Shown here: positions 8,029 through 17,727 of the stretch, one piece after another
Position numbering within the stretch: the stretch's first letter is position 1
Layout: the number at the start of each line of letters is the position of its first letter
Program-made: the position numbers and the translations under genes
Notes under the pieces: model-generated
Told to the model about the DNA's origin: nothing
Seen by the model: the letters and a program-made list of their open reading frames with translations, nothing else
Database searches by the model: none
DNA from: Verrucomicrobiota bacterium
GTDB lineage: Bacteria > Verrucomicrobiota > Verrucomicrobiia > Limisphaerales > UBA1319
Length of the DNA: 64,000 bases
Reading direction: 5' to 3'
Assembly: GCA_022711435.1 (NCBI GenBank)
Contig: JAKLFB010000012.1
Span: 80,234-144,233, forward strand

Positions 8029-10110
8029 CTACCGGGCGCGGCTCCCGCGGATCAACTCGTCCGCCAAACTGTCGGCGCCATACACCCGCCGCAGCGCCTC
8101 GATTATGCCCTGCGAATGGACCGCCACCGCCCGCGCCTTTTCTTCGGTGTATTGGTAATCGAGGACGAGGGATTGGATGTTCCCGTCGAAGATGATTCCG
8201 ACCAGCTCGCCCTGGCGGTTGACGACCGGGCTGCCGGAGTTGCCGCCGATGATATCCGCCGTCGAGACGAAGTTGAGCGGGGTCGGAGGGGAGAGGCGGC
8301 TGCGCTGGTCGATCCAACGCTGGGGCAGATCGTAGGGCGGCCGGCCTTGGTGGGAGGCCCAGCGCTCGTAGAGGCCGCCCATGGTGGTCTGGAAGGGAAC
8401 AGACCGCCCGTCCTCGCTGTAGCCTTTCACCACGCCGAAGGCCAGACGCAGGGTGAAAGTCGCATCCGGATATTGGCTTGCGCCTTCGAGCGCGAGCCGG
8501 GCTTGGGCGATCCGGGCATGGGCCTGCGCCTGGATCTCGTTCTGGACGTCGATGGCGTCGCGCGCCGCCCGTGCCTCGGCGTCCACCAGCCGCGCGAACT
8601 CGATCATCGGATCGCGCGCGGCGTGCATCGCTGCCTTGCCCCCGTCATAGAGCCGGCGGCGCACCTCGATCTCCTTCACCTTCGTGCCGCGGACCAGCTC
8701 GGCCGCCCGGCCGCGCGGCGGCTGCCCCGCCAGCGCCTTCCGAACCAGTGGATCGCCGGCCCCTGCCCGCATCGCCAGCCACGTCAGCCCTTGGGCCAGC
8801 AGCTCGATCTCGTATTCGTCGTAGATCGGCCGCGCGGAAAACAGCTCCAGCTCGAGGGATTCGCGGCTGGCCTCGCGGAACTCGCTCAGGCGGCCGCCAT
8901 CGGGCTTCTCTCGCTCCTCGGCCGCGCGCAGCAGGGTCCGCGCGATCTCGAACAGGCTGGATCGGAAACCGTGCGCGGCTTCGAGGAGCCGGTATCGCAA
9001 GGCGTGCGCGTCGATGGCATGCTGCGCGGCGGCGATCCGATCCCATGCGGCATCGGCGCCCCTCAGCTCGGGATGGCCCCGGATGGCTGCGCGAAGCCGG
9101 GCCTCATCGGCCTCCCGGCCGGGAAACAATGCCGGATCCAGCAGGCCCGCCAGGCCGCCCAGGCGCGCCTTGCGCCGGTTCTGCACGCCGAGCAGATCGT
9201 CCCGGGCAATCCGCGCGTTCTCCTCCTCCCGCGCGCTCCAGGCTGCCAGGTTCACCTCGCGGTAGCACAGCCATTGGAGCAGATACGCGTAATCCCACTC
9301 CCTCAGGCTCGCCAGCTCCGCCACCGTCAGCCCCCGGTCCGTGTGCCCGGGATGCCCCGCCACGAACACCAGCTCGCCCTCCGCCGCCCCCGACGCGCTC
9401 CATCGGACGAAATCGCGCGTGCGCGCCGGCCGGCCGTCCTCGTAGACGCGAAAAAAGCAGATGTCCAGATCGTGGCGCGGGTACTCGAAGTTGTCGGGAT
9501 CGCCCCCGAAGAACGCGATCTGCTGCTCGGGCGCGAACACCAGGCGCACGTCCGTGTAGCGCTTGGACCGGTAGAGGTGGTACTGGCCGCCCTGGTAGAG
9601 CGTCACCACGTCGCTCCGCAGGCCCGTCCGGTCCAGCGACTCCTTCTCGATGGCCGCGATCGCCTCGCTGCGGGCCCGGAAGGCCGCCGCCGCCGAATCG
9701 CCCGGGCCGACAGCCGCATTGACCCGATCGGTCACGTCCTCGATGCTCATGAGCACGTTGAGCTCGAGGTCGTGACAGCGTTTCTCCTCGTCCCTCGTCC
9801 GCGCGTGGAAGCCATCCCGGAGATAATCGTGCGCCGCATCGCCAAACTTGGCCAGCGCGTCGGCGCCGACGTGATGATTGGACATCACCAGGCCGTCCTC
9901 GGAAACGAACGCGCCCGAGCCGCCGCTGTTGAAACGGACGCACGATCTCTGCAGGCGCTCGAGCCATGCATCGCCGGCCTCGAAGCCGTGGCGCTCCTGC
10001 AGCAGCCGCCGCGGGGGATGGTTGAACAGCCACATTCCCTCGTCCGCCGGCAAGGGCGTCCCCGCCCAGGCCAGCAGGGCGAGGATCCAGAGATGGCGAT
10101 GCGCGATCAT
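8029..10110 (-). CDS. S46 family dipeptidyl-peptidase, DPP7-like
   Basis: Secreted serine exopeptidase, 693 aa, that removes dipeptides from the N-terminus of oligopeptides. A signal peptide (HLWILALLAWAGTPLPA) is followed by EGMWLFNHPP, typical of mature S46 enzymes. The catalytic His is in MSNHHVG at about residues 77-82 and the Ser in GGNSGSPVV near residue 635. The S1-specificity segment reads IIFDGNIQS, with Gly where DPP11 has Arg, which favours DPP7-like preference for hydrophobic P1 residues. Its ATG overlaps the stop of pssA by four bases (10107-10110), so it is the third gene of a psd-pssA operon. Confidence 0.9.
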   Translation of the reverse strand: MIAHRHLWILALLAWAGTPLPADEGMWLFNHPPRRLLQERHGFEAGDAWLERLQRSCVRFNSGGSGAFVSEDGLVMSNHHVGADALAKFGDAAHDYLRDGFHARTRDEEKRCHDLELNVLMSIEDVTDRVNAAVGPGDSAAAAFRARSEAIAAIEKESLDRTGLRSDVVTLYQGGQYHLYRSKRYTDVRLVFAPEQQIAFFGGDPDNFEYPRHDLDICFFRVYEDGRPARTRDFVRWSASGAAEGELVFVAGHPGHTDRGLTVAELASLREWDYAYLLQWLCYREVNLAAWSAREEENARIARDDLLGVQNRRKARLGGLAGLLDPALFPGREADEARLRAAIRGHPELRGADAAWDRIAAAQHAIDAHALRYRLLEAAHGFRSSLFEIARTLLRAAEEREKPDGGRLSEFREASRESLELELFSARPIYDEYEIELLAQGLTWLAMRAGAGDPLVRKALAGQPPRGRAAELVRGTKVKEIEVRRRLYDGGKAAMHAARDPMIEFARLVDAEARAARDAIDVQNEIQAQAHARIAQARLALEGASQYPDATFTLRLAFGVVKGYSEDGRSVPFQTTMGGLYERWASHQGRPPYDLPQRWIDQRSRLSPPTPLNFVSTADIIGGNSGSPVVNRQGELVGIIFDGNIQSLVLDYQYTEEKARAVAVHSQGIIEALRRVYGADSLADELIRGSRAR

Positions 10111-10970
10111 GGAGATCCGTTGCCCGGGGCGGGCGGCTCGTCGTCATCCTCGATCCCGTGCCGGATCCGGCTCGAGATGAACGGCCGCGCGAACCCGTAG
10201 ACCAGGTAGGCCCCGAACACGAAGGGGAGCACGATGGGGAGCACCCGGTTCCGCAGGATGATGAAGAACCCGATCGTCATGATGATGATCACCATGCGGG
10301 TGAACGTCGGGCTGGTGCGCCAGTCGAACGCCTTGAACGACGGGTACCGCACGTGGCTCACCATCATGAACGAGAGGAAGATCATCAGGACCGGCAGCGC
10401 GTACCGCCAGAAGCCGGCCTGAAAATTCCGCTCGTCCCACCAGAGCAGGAACAGGGTCAGCGACGCCACCAGGCCGGCCGCCGCCGGGATCGGGAATCCC
10501 AGGAACTGCTTGCTGCCCACCCCGGGGCTCATCGCCGCCAGGCAGTTGAACCGCGCCAGGCGCAGCGCGCCGCAGATCAGGTAAATCGACGCCAGGAACC
10601 AGCCCACCTCCGGATGCTCCACAAACACGTCCCGCAGCACGATCCGGTGCACCAGAAACGCCGGCGCCACCCCGAACGAGACCAGATCCGCCAGCGAGTC
10701 GAACTCGCGCCCGAACGGGCTTTCGTAGCCGCCCAGCCGCGCCACACGCCCGTCCAGCAGATCGAAGATGCACGCCAGCAGGATGTAAAACATCGCGTGC
10801 CGGATCGCGGAGTTGAAATCGGCCGCCGACGGGTCCGCCTCGACGATCTTGGTCAGAGCCAGGAAACCGCAGAAGAGGTTCCCGGCCGTCAGGAGGTTCG
10901 GCAGGCAGTAGATCCGCAGCCGCGCTTCCTGTTCGGGCGTCTGCGTGAAAGAAGGTTCCGGGCTGGACAT
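10107..10970 (-). CDS. pssA: CDP-diacylglycerol-serine O-phosphatidyltransferase
   Basis: Integral membrane CDP-alcohol phosphotransferase, 287 aa, making phosphatidylserine from CDP-diacylglycerol and serine. The invariant motif DG-x2-AR-x8-G-x3-D-x3-D is present in full, beginning DLLDGRVARLGG and ending FDSLADLVSFG. Around it are several hydrophobic helices (LPNLLTAGNLFCGFLAL, MFYILLACIFDLL). ATG at 10970 (MSSPEPSF) is chosen because the open frame upstream runs back over psd. psd ends five bases upstream, giving the usual order for phosphatidylethanolamine synthesis. The C-terminus is rich in Asp/Glu/Pro. Confidence 0.92.
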   Translation of the reverse strand: MSSPEPSFTQTPEQEARLRIYCLPNLLTAGNLFCGFLALTKIVEADPSAADFNSAIRHAMFYILLACIFDLLDGRVARLGGYESPFGREFDSLADLVSFGVAPAFLVHRIVLRDVFVEHPEVGWFLASIYLICGALRLARFNCLAAMSPGVGSKQFLGFPIPAAAGLVASLTLFLLWWDERNFQAGFWRYALPVLMIFLSFMMVSHVRYPSFKAFDWRTSPTFTRMVIIIMTIGFFIILRNRVLPIVLPFVFGAYLVYGFARPFISSRIRHGIEDDDEPPAPGNGSP

Positions 10971-10975
10971 AAGGG

Positions 10976-11662
10976 TCAAATCCGATGCGCCACGATGCTC
11001 TCGCCGCCCCGCACGCGGTCGCCGAGCTTGACCTCGAGCGGCAGGTTCAACGGGAGATACACCTCGCACCTCGAGCCGAACTGGATCAGGCTGATCCGCT
11101 CGCCGCGCGCCACGGTCTCGCCCTCCTGGATCCACGGGACGATCCGGCGCGCCAGGACGCCCGCCACCAGCCGCACCCCGATCCGCAAGCCCGGATGCTC
11201 GACCGACTCCAGGCCGATCATCACGTTCTCGTTCCGGGCCGCCGATTCCAGCTGGGTCGCCGCCAGGAACACGCCCGGATGATGCCGCACATACACCACC
11301 CGGGCCGACAGCGGCGCCTTCTGCACATGGACATCCAGCGGCGACATGAACATCGAGATGCGCCGGCAGCGGCCCCCCAGAAACTCGGTCTCATCGATCT
11401 CGTCCACGACATCCACCCGCCCGTGGGCCGGCGAGAGGATCGCCCCCGGCGCCCCCGGCACCGCCGGATCCGGGTCCCGGAAGAAGAAGAGCGTGAACCC
11501 GGCCAGCACGATCCACAGGGCAAACATCACCGACGCGGCCAGCGTGATCGCCGATCCGATCACCACCGCCGTCACGCCCGCCCCCAGCAGCACCAGCATG
11601 CCCACCAGCGTCCATAGTATGATCCGGCCGGCTGCCTGCCCCGCTTTGCCCTTGTGCCTCAC
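10976..11662 (-). CDS. psd: Phosphatidylserine decarboxylase
   Basis: Self-cleaving pyruvoyl enzyme, 228 aa, converting phosphatidylserine to phosphatidylethanolamine. Two hydrophobic segments lie at the N-terminus (residues about 12-60). The body contains ILSPAHGRVDVVDEID, SMFMSPLDVHVQKAP and YVRHHPGVFL. The cleavage site is the short-form motif QFGSRCEVYLP near residue 195, where Ser becomes the pyruvoyl group. The length matches the short Psd subgroup. Cotranscribed with pssA and divergent from the ClC channel gene. Confidence 0.92.
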   Translation of the reverse strand: MRHKGKAGQAAGRIILWTLVGMLVLLGAGVTAVVIGSAITLAASVMFALWIVLAGFTLFFFRDPDPAVPGAPGAILSPAHGRVDVVDEIDETEFLGGRCRRISMFMSPLDVHVQKAPLSARVVYVRHHPGVFLAATQLESAARNENVMIGLESVEHPGLRIGVRLVAGVLARRIVPWIQEGETVARGERISLIQFGSRCEVYLPLNLPLEVKLGDRVRGGESIVAHRI

Positions 11663-11764
11663 CCGCCCACACTACCCCCAACGCACCCCCGCCGCAAAGC
11701 CCAAATCCCGCCGCAACTAATCGCGGGCTCGACTCGAACCGGGTTCCACGTTAGAAAGCGGTTG

Positions 11765-13579
11765 GTGTCGCGTTGGTCTCAGATCCTGCCATCACTGGCG
11801 CAGCGCGCGCGCGCCTACCTTCGAGGTCATTGGGCGGCGGCGCTGAAGATGCGGGAGCGCCTTCGGCTGAACGAGGCGACGATCCACCTGTTGCTGGCGT
11901 GCGGTGTTGGGGTGCTCGGCGGCCTGGTCAACCTGGCGTTTTCGGGCGCCTACCATGGGCTGGCGCATCTGATCCAGGCGGGGCCGGCCGGGATCGGGGA
12001 TGGCATGGCGCGGATGCCCTGGTGGCGGTGGGCGCTCACGCCCGCCGTGGGCGGGGTGATCGCCGGCGCGATCCTGGTCTGGGGCCGCCGGTGGGGCGGC
12101 GGCCGGCGGGACAGCAACCTGCTCGAAGTCGTGGTCGCGGGGGACGGCCGGCTGCCGTTCCGGCAGAACCTGTTCAAGGCCTTGTCGTCGCTGGTGAGCA
12201 TCAGCTCGGGCGCGTCGATCGGACGGGAGGGTCTGATCACGCAGCTCACGGCCACGCTGGCATCGAAGTGGGGGCAATGGGCTCGGTGGCAGCCGTATCG
12301 GCTGCGGCTGCTGGTGGCCTGCGGCGCGGCAGCCGGCCTGGCCGCCGCCTACAACGCACCCCTGGGCGGCGCGGTGTTCGCGGCGCAGATTGTCCTGGGC
12401 AACTTCGCGATGAATCTCTTCGCGCCGCTGGCGCTGTCGGCGCTGGTGGCCGCGATGGTCTCGCGCTCGTTTTTCGGGATCGATCCCTGGTACCAGGTCG
12501 AGGGGTTTGCCTTCAGCCGGCTGGGCCAGCTGCCTTGGTTTCTGGTTCTGGGGGCTTGCGCGGGCCTGGTGGGCGCGCTGTTCCTGAAGCTGCTTGACCT
12601 GAGCCGCGGCTGGTTCGCCCGAATGCCCCCGCATGATTGGGCGCGGCTGGGCGCGGCCGGGCTGGGCGTGGGCGCTCTGGCCATCGTCTACCCCGAGGTC
12701 TGGGGCAACGGATACGAGGTCACCCACCGCATTGTCCACGGCGCGGTTCCCCTCGGGATCCTGGGAGGGCTGTTCGGCGCCAAGCTCATCGCCACGGTCG
12801 TCACGGTGGGCGCCGGCACCGTGGGCGGTGTGTTCACGCCGACCCTGTTCCTGGGGGCGACGCTGGGCTCGGCGATGGGCATGCTCCTGCACCATTGGGG
12901 ATGGGCGCCCGACCTGCCCGTCCAGGCGTTCGTGCTGACCGGCATGGGAAGCGTTCTGGCCGCCACCATGCACTCGCCCCTGCTGGCTATCATCCTCGTG
13001 TTCGAGCTGTCGCTGAACTACTCCCTCATGCCGCCCCTGATGCTGGCCTGCATCGTGTCCGCCCTGGTGGCGCGCCGCCTGCACCGGGACTCGATCTACA
13101 CGGAGCCGCTGCGCCGGCGCGGGCTCGAGGTCCATGGCGAGAGCCTCCAGCCGGGCGACGCCATGCAGCGCACGGTGGGCGACCTGATGCGCGAGCCGGT
13201 GCCTCCGGTGGCCCTGACGGCCGGGTTCCGCGAGCTGGCGGACCGTTTCCTGAGCTGCTCGAACAATTTTCTGCCGGTGGTGGATCTGGACGGGCGGCTG
13301 GTGGGCCTGGTCGCCCTCCAGGACATGAAAGAGCACCTCAACGCGGGCCAGGAGCTGCGCGGGGTGATCGCGTATGACCTGATGCGCCCGCCGCCGCCGG
13401 CCCTGACGCCCAACCAGCGGCTCCTGGCGGCGCTGCCGGCCCTCCTGGCCAGCGAGCAGCGCCACCTGCCGGTCGTCGACAGCCTCGCCCGGCAGCGCCT
13501 GGTCGGCAGCATCGTCCGCGCCGAGGCCCTCGGCCTGCTCTCCGAAGCCATCGCCGTCCGCTCCACCCCCGAGTCATGA
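11765..13579 (+). CDS. ClC-family chloride channel/transporter with C-terminal CBS pair
   Basis: Polytopic ClC protein of about 604 aa. The gating-glutamate motif is SGASIGREGLITQLTA near residue 155 and the third anion-site motif GVFTPTLFLGATLGS near residue 355. The first ClC motif (GSGIP) is poorly conserved, reading RDSNLLEVV. Two CBS domains follow from about residue 460 (GDLMREPVPPVALTAG and AYDLMRPPPPALTPN). The start is uncertain: the frame is open back to an ATG at 11654, but that extension is a Pro/Arg-rich sequence overlapping the psd start, so a GTG at 11765 (TTG at 11762 also possible) is preferred. Channel versus proton-coupled exchange cannot be decided here. Confidence 0.85.
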   Translation: MSRWSQILPSLAQRARAYLRGHWAAALKMRERLRLNEATIHLLLACGVGVLGGLVNLAFSGAYHGLAHLIQAGPAGIGDGMARMPWWRWALTPAVGGVIAGAILVWGRRWGGGRRDSNLLEVVVAGDGRLPFRQNLFKALSSLVSISSGASIGREGLITQLTATLASKWGQWARWQPYRLRLLVACGAAAGLAAAYNAPLGGAVFAAQIVLGNFAMNLFAPLALSALVAAMVSRSFFGIDPWYQVEGFAFSRLGQLPWFLVLGACAGLVGALFLKLLDLSRGWFARMPPHDWARLGAAGLGVGALAIVYPEVWGNGYEVTHRIVHGAVPLGILGGLFGAKLIATVVTVGAGTVGGVFTPTLFLGATLGSAMGMLLHHWGWAPDLPVQAFVLTGMGSVLAATMHSPLLAIILVFELSLNYSLMPPLMLACIVSALVARRLHRDSIYTEPLRRRGLEVHGESLQPGDAMQRTVGDLMREPVPPVALTAGFRELADRFLSCSNNFLPVVDLDGRLVGLVALQDMKEHLNAGQELRGVIAYDLMRPPPPALTPNQRLLAALPALLASEQRHLPVVDSLARQRLVGSIVRAEALGLLSEAIAVRSTPES

Positions 13580-13655
13580 CGCTGCCCGCCGATATCGCCC
13601 CGGAGCCGATAATGAGGCTTGCCAAACCTCGAATGCTTGAGTTTGCTTGGCGTCT

Positions 13656-14483
13656 ATGAATGCGAAACCGGTCATCGTGCTGTTGGTCATTCTGTGCCTC
13701 GCCCTGGCCGCGGCGCTGATCTACGGCCTCTACAAGACCAAAGGCGAAATCTCCGATTTACAGACCGCGCTCGTCGATCGTTCCAACAACTGGCGCACCG
13801 CCGAGACCCAGCTCGGCCAGGCGCGGCAGGATCTGACGCTTCTCCGCCAGACGCTGGACGAACGAGTCGCCGAGCTGCTCGATACCTCCAACCGGCTCGT
13901 CAGCACCACGCGCCAGCTCACCAAGCTCGAAGCCGATTCCAAGGCCGCCGCCCAGTCGGCCCGCCAGGAGATCGCCAGCCGCGACACCAAAATCACCGAG
14001 CGCGACGCCAGGATCGCCGAGCTCGAATCCGAGCGCGACAATCTCACGCAGCGAATGAACAGCCTGCGCAGCGACATCACCGGCCTCGAATCCCAAATTG
14101 CCGACACCGAGCAGAAGCTGGCGGCCTCCGAGGGCGACCGCGCGTTCCTCCTCTCGGAGCTCAAACGCCTCCAGTCCGACAAGGCCGACCTCGAGCGCCA
14201 GCTGAACAATCTCTCCACCCTTCGCGAGCAGTACCGCCGGCTGCGGGAGGAGGTCTCCGTCGCCCGCCGCCTCGAGTGGATCCGCCAGGGGCTTTACGGA
14301 TCGACCGCCAAGGGCGCCGAACGCCTCAAGCAGCAGACGCCCCAGCCCGTCACCGCCACCAACGGCTACCCTCTCAATGTCGAGCTCCGCCAGGATGGCA
14401 CCGTCCGAATCACACCTCTGCCTTCGGATTCCGCCCCCGCGGCCGAGCCGGTGACCGCCACCAACACCCCCGCCGCACCGTGA
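13656..14483 (+). CDS. Single-pass membrane protein with long coiled coil
   Basis: 275 aa. An N-terminal membrane helix (VIVLLVILCLALAAALIYGL) is followed by roughly 180 residues of heptad-rich Gln/Glu/Arg/Leu coiled coil, with repeats such as ARDAR-like RDTKITERDARIAELESE. A C-terminal Pro/Ala tail resembles a linker. ATG at 13656 is preferred over a TTG three codons upstream. The TGA stop overlaps the GTG start of the next gene (GTGA), so it is probably cotranslated with the beta-lactamase-NamZ fusion and may scaffold or position it in the envelope. No enzyme domain is seen. Confidence 0.7.
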   Translation: MNAKPVIVLLVILCLALAAALIYGLYKTKGEISDLQTALVDRSNNWRTAETQLGQARQDLTLLRQTLDERVAELLDTSNRLVSTTRQLTKLEADSKAAAQSARQEIASRDTKITERDARIAELESERDNLTQRMNSLRSDITGLESQIADTEQKLAASEGDRAFLLSELKRLQSDKADLERQLNNLSTLREQYRRLREEVSVARRLEWIRQGLYGSTAKGAERLKQQTPQPVTATNGYPLNVELRQDGTVRITPLPSDSAPAAEPVTATNTPAAP

Positions 14484-16909
14484 ACCTTCGCCCCGGACTG
14501 CCGGGCGGGTCCCGCCCGCCCCGGGCTCGCACGGACACGGTCGCCAGGTCCATCGGATTGACCTTGCCCCTCGGCCTGGCGCTCCTGGCCGCTCTCGCCT
14601 GCCCCAGCTGCCGCACGCCCTCTCCCGCAACGCCCGAGCTCGCTCCGGCGAAGGTGGCCGAGATCGACGACGCCATCGAAAGCGCGGTCGCAGCCGGCCG
14701 CACCCCGGGCGGCGTCTTCTGGATCGAGCGCACCGGCCGGGCTTACCACCGCGCCTACGGCCAGCGCGCCATCCGCCCCGCCCCGGAGCCCGCCGCCGAA
14801 GACACCATCTACGACCTCGCCTCGCTCACCAAGGTCCTGGCCACGACCCCCTCGATCATGCTCCTGGTCGAGCGCGGCCAGATCGATCTCGATGCCCCCG
14901 TCCAGCGTTACATCCCCGAGTTCACCGGCGAGGGGCGGGAGCTGGTTGCGATCCGCCACCTGATGACCCACACGTCCGGGCTGCGCCCGGGCCTGAGCCT
15001 GACTCCGGCCTGGACCGGCGCCGTGCATGCCATCCAACTCGCCTGCGCCGAGAAGCTCACCACCGCCCCCGGCGCCGCCTTCCGCTACAGCGACATCAAT
15101 TTCATCCTCCTCGGCGAGGTCGTAGGCCGCGTGTCCGGCACCCCGCTCGATCAGTTCGCCGAGCGCGAAATCTACCGGCCTCTCCGCATGAAGGACACGG
15201 GCTTCCGGCCGCCGGCGGACTGGATCGCGCGCATCGCCCCCACGGAGCAGACCGGCGACGTCATGCTGCGCGGCGTGGTCCACGATCCCACCTCGCGCGC
15301 GATGGGCGGGGTGGCCGGCCATGCCGGCCTTTTCTCGACGGCTGCGGACGTGGCGCGCTTCGCGCGGATGATGATCCAGGAAGGCTGCCTCGACGGCGTG
15401 CGCCTGTTCCAGCCGGCCACGGTGCGGCTCATGACCACGGTCCAGACCCCGCCCGAAGTCCCCTGGCGCCGCGGGCTGGGATGGGACATCGACTCCGGAT
15501 ATGCGCGGCCCCGCGGGCAGTGGTTCCCGGTCGGATCCTACGGGCACACCGGCTGGACGGGCACGGCGATCTGGGTGGACCCGTTCTCGAAGACGTTCTG
15601 GCTGTTCCTGGGCAACCGCGTCCATCCGGATGGCAAGGGCAACGTGCTCGAGCTGTGGAGCACCCTGGGCTCGCTGGCCGCCGAGTCGGTCGTCGGCTTC
15701 AATTTCGCCGGCGTGCCCGGATCGCTCCCGCGCCGGCCCGAGCCCTCCCCATCGGGCGCCGCCCCGGCCCGCGAACCCGACGCCGCCGTCCTCAACGGCA
15801 TCGACGTCCTCGCCCAGCAGGGGTTCGCCCCCCTCCAGGGGCTCAAGATCGGGCTCATCACCAATCCCACCGGCATCGACCGCCAGCGCCGATCGACGAT
15901 CGATTTGCTGCACCAGGCTCCGGGCGTCCAGCTCCGCGCCCTCTTCAGCCCCGAGCACGGCATCCGCGGCGACCTCGACGAGAAGATCGGCGACAGCGTC
16001 GATTCCGCCACCGGCCTGCCGGTCTACAGCCTCTATGGCGAGACCCGCCAGCCATCGCCGGCGCAGCTCCAGGGGCTCGATGCGCTCGTGTTCGACATCC
16101 AGGACATCGGGACCCGCTTTTACACCTACATCTCCACCCTCGGGCTCGCCCTCGAAGCCGCCGGCAAGCAGCCGCTCCCGATCTTCGTGCTCGATCGCGT
16201 CAACCCCATCAACGGCATCGCCGTCGAGGGGCCCGTGCTCGATGGGCCCGCCACTTTCACCGGATTCCATCCCATCCCCGTCCGCCACGCAATGACGGTC
16301 GGCGAGCTGGCGCGGATGTTCAACCAGGAGCGGAAATTCGGCGCCGACCTGCGGGTGATCCCCGTTCAGGGCTGGAGGCGCTCCCTCTGGTTCGACGAGA
16401 CCGGCCTTCCCTGGATCAATCCCTCGCCCAACATGCGCAGCTTGACCGAGGCGGCGCTCTACCCCGGGATCGGCCTGCTCGAGATGTCGGCCTTGTCGGT
16501 CGGGCGCGGCACCGGCACGCCGTTCGAGGTGATCGGGGCGCCGTATATCGACGAGATCCGCCTGGCATCCGAGCTGAATCGGGCGGGTCTGGCGGGCGTT
16601 CGGTTCGTCCCGATCCGGTTCACCCCCGTCGCCAGCAAGTTCAAGGGCCAGGAATGCCGCGGCGTCAACATCCTGCTCACCGATCGCGACCGCTGCCAGC
16701 CGATCCGCGTCGGGCTGGCGATCGCGCGCCTGCTGCACCGCGATTACCCCGGCCAGTTCCAGCTCGAGAAGCTCAACACGCTGCTTGTCCACCCGGCCAC
16801 GGTCCAGGCCGTGCGCCAGGGCAAGCCCGTCGCCGAGATCGAATCGAGCTGGAGCCGCGCCCGCGAGGAGTTCGCCCGGCGCCGGGCGTCCTTCCTCCTC
16901 TATCCTTGA
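14480..16909 (+). CDS. Fusion of serine beta-lactamase-like hydrolase and NamZ (DUF1343)
   Basis: A lipoprotein-like N-terminus (LALLAALACPSC) leads a protein of about 809 aa with two domains. Residues about 40-400 form a class C beta-lactamase/serine hydrolase fold with SxxK in DLASLTKVLATT, a YxN-like YSDIN and a KTG-equivalent in YGHTGWTGT. Residues about 430-809 are DUF1343 (GLITNPTGID, FSPEHGIRG, FDIQDIGTRFYTY). That is the family of NamZ exo-beta-N-acetylmuramidases, which release MurNAc from peptidoglycan fragments. The joined activities suggest cell-wall turnover or recycling outside the cytoplasm. The GTG start at 14480 overlaps the previous stop; open sequence further upstream lies inside the coiled-coil gene in another frame. 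Confidence 0.87.
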   Translation: MNLRPGLPGGSRPPRARTDTVARSIGLTLPLGLALLAALACPSCRTPSPATPELAPAKVAEIDDAIESAVAAGRTPGGVFWIERTGRAYHRAYGQRAIRPAPEPAAEDTIYDLASLTKVLATTPSIMLLVERGQIDLDAPVQRYIPEFTGEGRELVAIRHLMTHTSGLRPGLSLTPAWTGAVHAIQLACAEKLTTAPGAAFRYSDINFILLGEVVGRVSGTPLDQFAEREIYRPLRMKDTGFRPPADWIARIAPTEQTGDVMLRGVVHDPTSRAMGGVAGHAGLFSTAADVARFARMMIQEGCLDGVRLFQPATVRLMTTVQTPPEVPWRRGLGWDIDSGYARPRGQWFPVGSYGHTGWTGTAIWVDPFSKTFWLFLGNRVHPDGKGNVLELWSTLGSLAAESVVGFNFAGVPGSLPRRPEPSPSGAAPAREPDAAVLNGIDVLAQQGFAPLQGLKIGLITNPTGIDRQRRSTIDLLHQAPGVQLRALFSPEHGIRGDLDEKIGDSVDSATGLPVYSLYGETRQPSPAQLQGLDALVFDIQDIGTRFYTYISTLGLALEAAGKQPLPIFVLDRVNPINGIAVEGPVLDGPATFTGFHPIPVRHAMTVGELARMFNQERKFGADLRVIPVQGWRRSLWFDETGLPWINPSPNMRSLTEAALYPGIGLLEMSALSVGRGTGTPFEVIGAPYIDEIRLASELNRAGLAGVRFVPIRFTPVASKFKGQECRGVNILLTDRDRCQPIRVGLAIARLLHRDYPGQFQLEKLNTLLVHPATVQAVRQGKPVAEIESSWSRAREEFARRRASFLLYP

Positions 16910-16974
16910 TCGCCTCGGCCGCGGGCGGCGATCGGGATGGGACGCCGGCTGCGCAGAAAAGCCCGGGCTTGGCC

Positions 16975-17721
16975 ATGGAATCCGCTCATCCAATCCGGCT
17001 GCTGGTGGTTGACGACGACCGCAAGCTGTGCCGGCTGATCCAGGATTATCTGGCGCCGATGGGCTATGCGGTGGATGCGGCGCACACGGGCCCCGAGGGG
17101 CTCGATCAAGCTCGATCCAACCCCTACGCTGCCGTCATCCTCGATGTCATGCTGCCCGGCCTCGATGGCTTCGAGCTGCTCCGCCAGCTCCGCCGCGACT
17201 CCAACGTCCCCGTCCTCATGCTCACCGCTCGAGGCGACGAGTCCGACCGCATCGTCGGCCTCGAGCTGGGCGCCGATGATTATCTGCCCAAGACATTCTC
17301 GCCGCGGGAGCTCCTGGCCCGGCTCCGCGCCGTCATCCGCCGGGCCGCCCCCGCGGCCGCGCCCTGCCCGGATGCCGCCGCGCCCGAGATCGCCGTCGGC
17401 CCCCTCCGCATCAACACGGGCGCGCGCGTGGCCGTTCTCGGCGATCGGCCGCTGGCCCTGACCGCGCTCGAGTTCGATCTGCTGGCCTCGCTCGCCCGCG
17501 CACGCGGCCGCGTGAAAACCCGCGACCAGCTCCTCGCCGAGATCGCCGAGCGCGATTACGAGGTGTTCGATCGATCGATCGATGTCCACGTCTCCGCCCT
17601 CCGCCGCAAGCTCGAAGACGACCCTCGAACGCCGCGTTTCATCCGAACGATCCGGTCGGTCGGATACATGCTCATCGATCCGGATCGCGAGCGAATTGAG
17701 CCCTGGACACCTCCGGATTGA
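16975..17721 (+). CDS. OmpR-family response regulator (CpxR-like)
   Basis: 248 aa. The receiver domain has the acidic pair in LLVVDDDRKL, the phosphoacceptor Asp in VILDVMLPGLDG near residue 54, and the conserved Lys in DDYLPKTFSPREL near 105. The C-terminal winged helix (LTALEFDLLASLARARG to DVHVSALRRKLEDDP, ending RSVGYMLI) is of the OmpR/PhoB type. ATG at 16975 is chosen; the longer open frame upstream lies inside the NamZ gene. The sensor gene begins six bases downstream, so the pair forms an operon. The closest familiar layout is CpxR/CpxA, which responds to envelope stress; that role is inference. Confidence 0.9.
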   Translation: MESAHPIRLLVVDDDRKLCRLIQDYLAPMGYAVDAAHTGPEGLDQARSNPYAAVILDVMLPGLDGFELLRQLRRDSNVPVLMLTARGDESDRIVGLELGADDYLPKTFSPRELLARLRAVIRRAAPAAAPCPDAAAPEIAVGPLRINTGARVAVLGDRPLALTALEFDLLASLARARGRVKTRDQLLAEIAERDYEVFDRSIDVHVSALRRKLEDDPRTPRFIRTIRSVGYMLIDPDRERIEPWTPPD

Positions 17722-17727
17722 ACCGCG

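Noticed and set aside
14366..16993. 875-codon open frame antisense to the beta-lactamase-NamZ gene
   Set aside because: Long antisense frames are expected in GC-rich codon patterns; the product has no domain and mirrors a clear gene. The same applies to reverse frames at 16900-19209, 22943-25216 and 11792-13465 and the forward frame 7996-10200.
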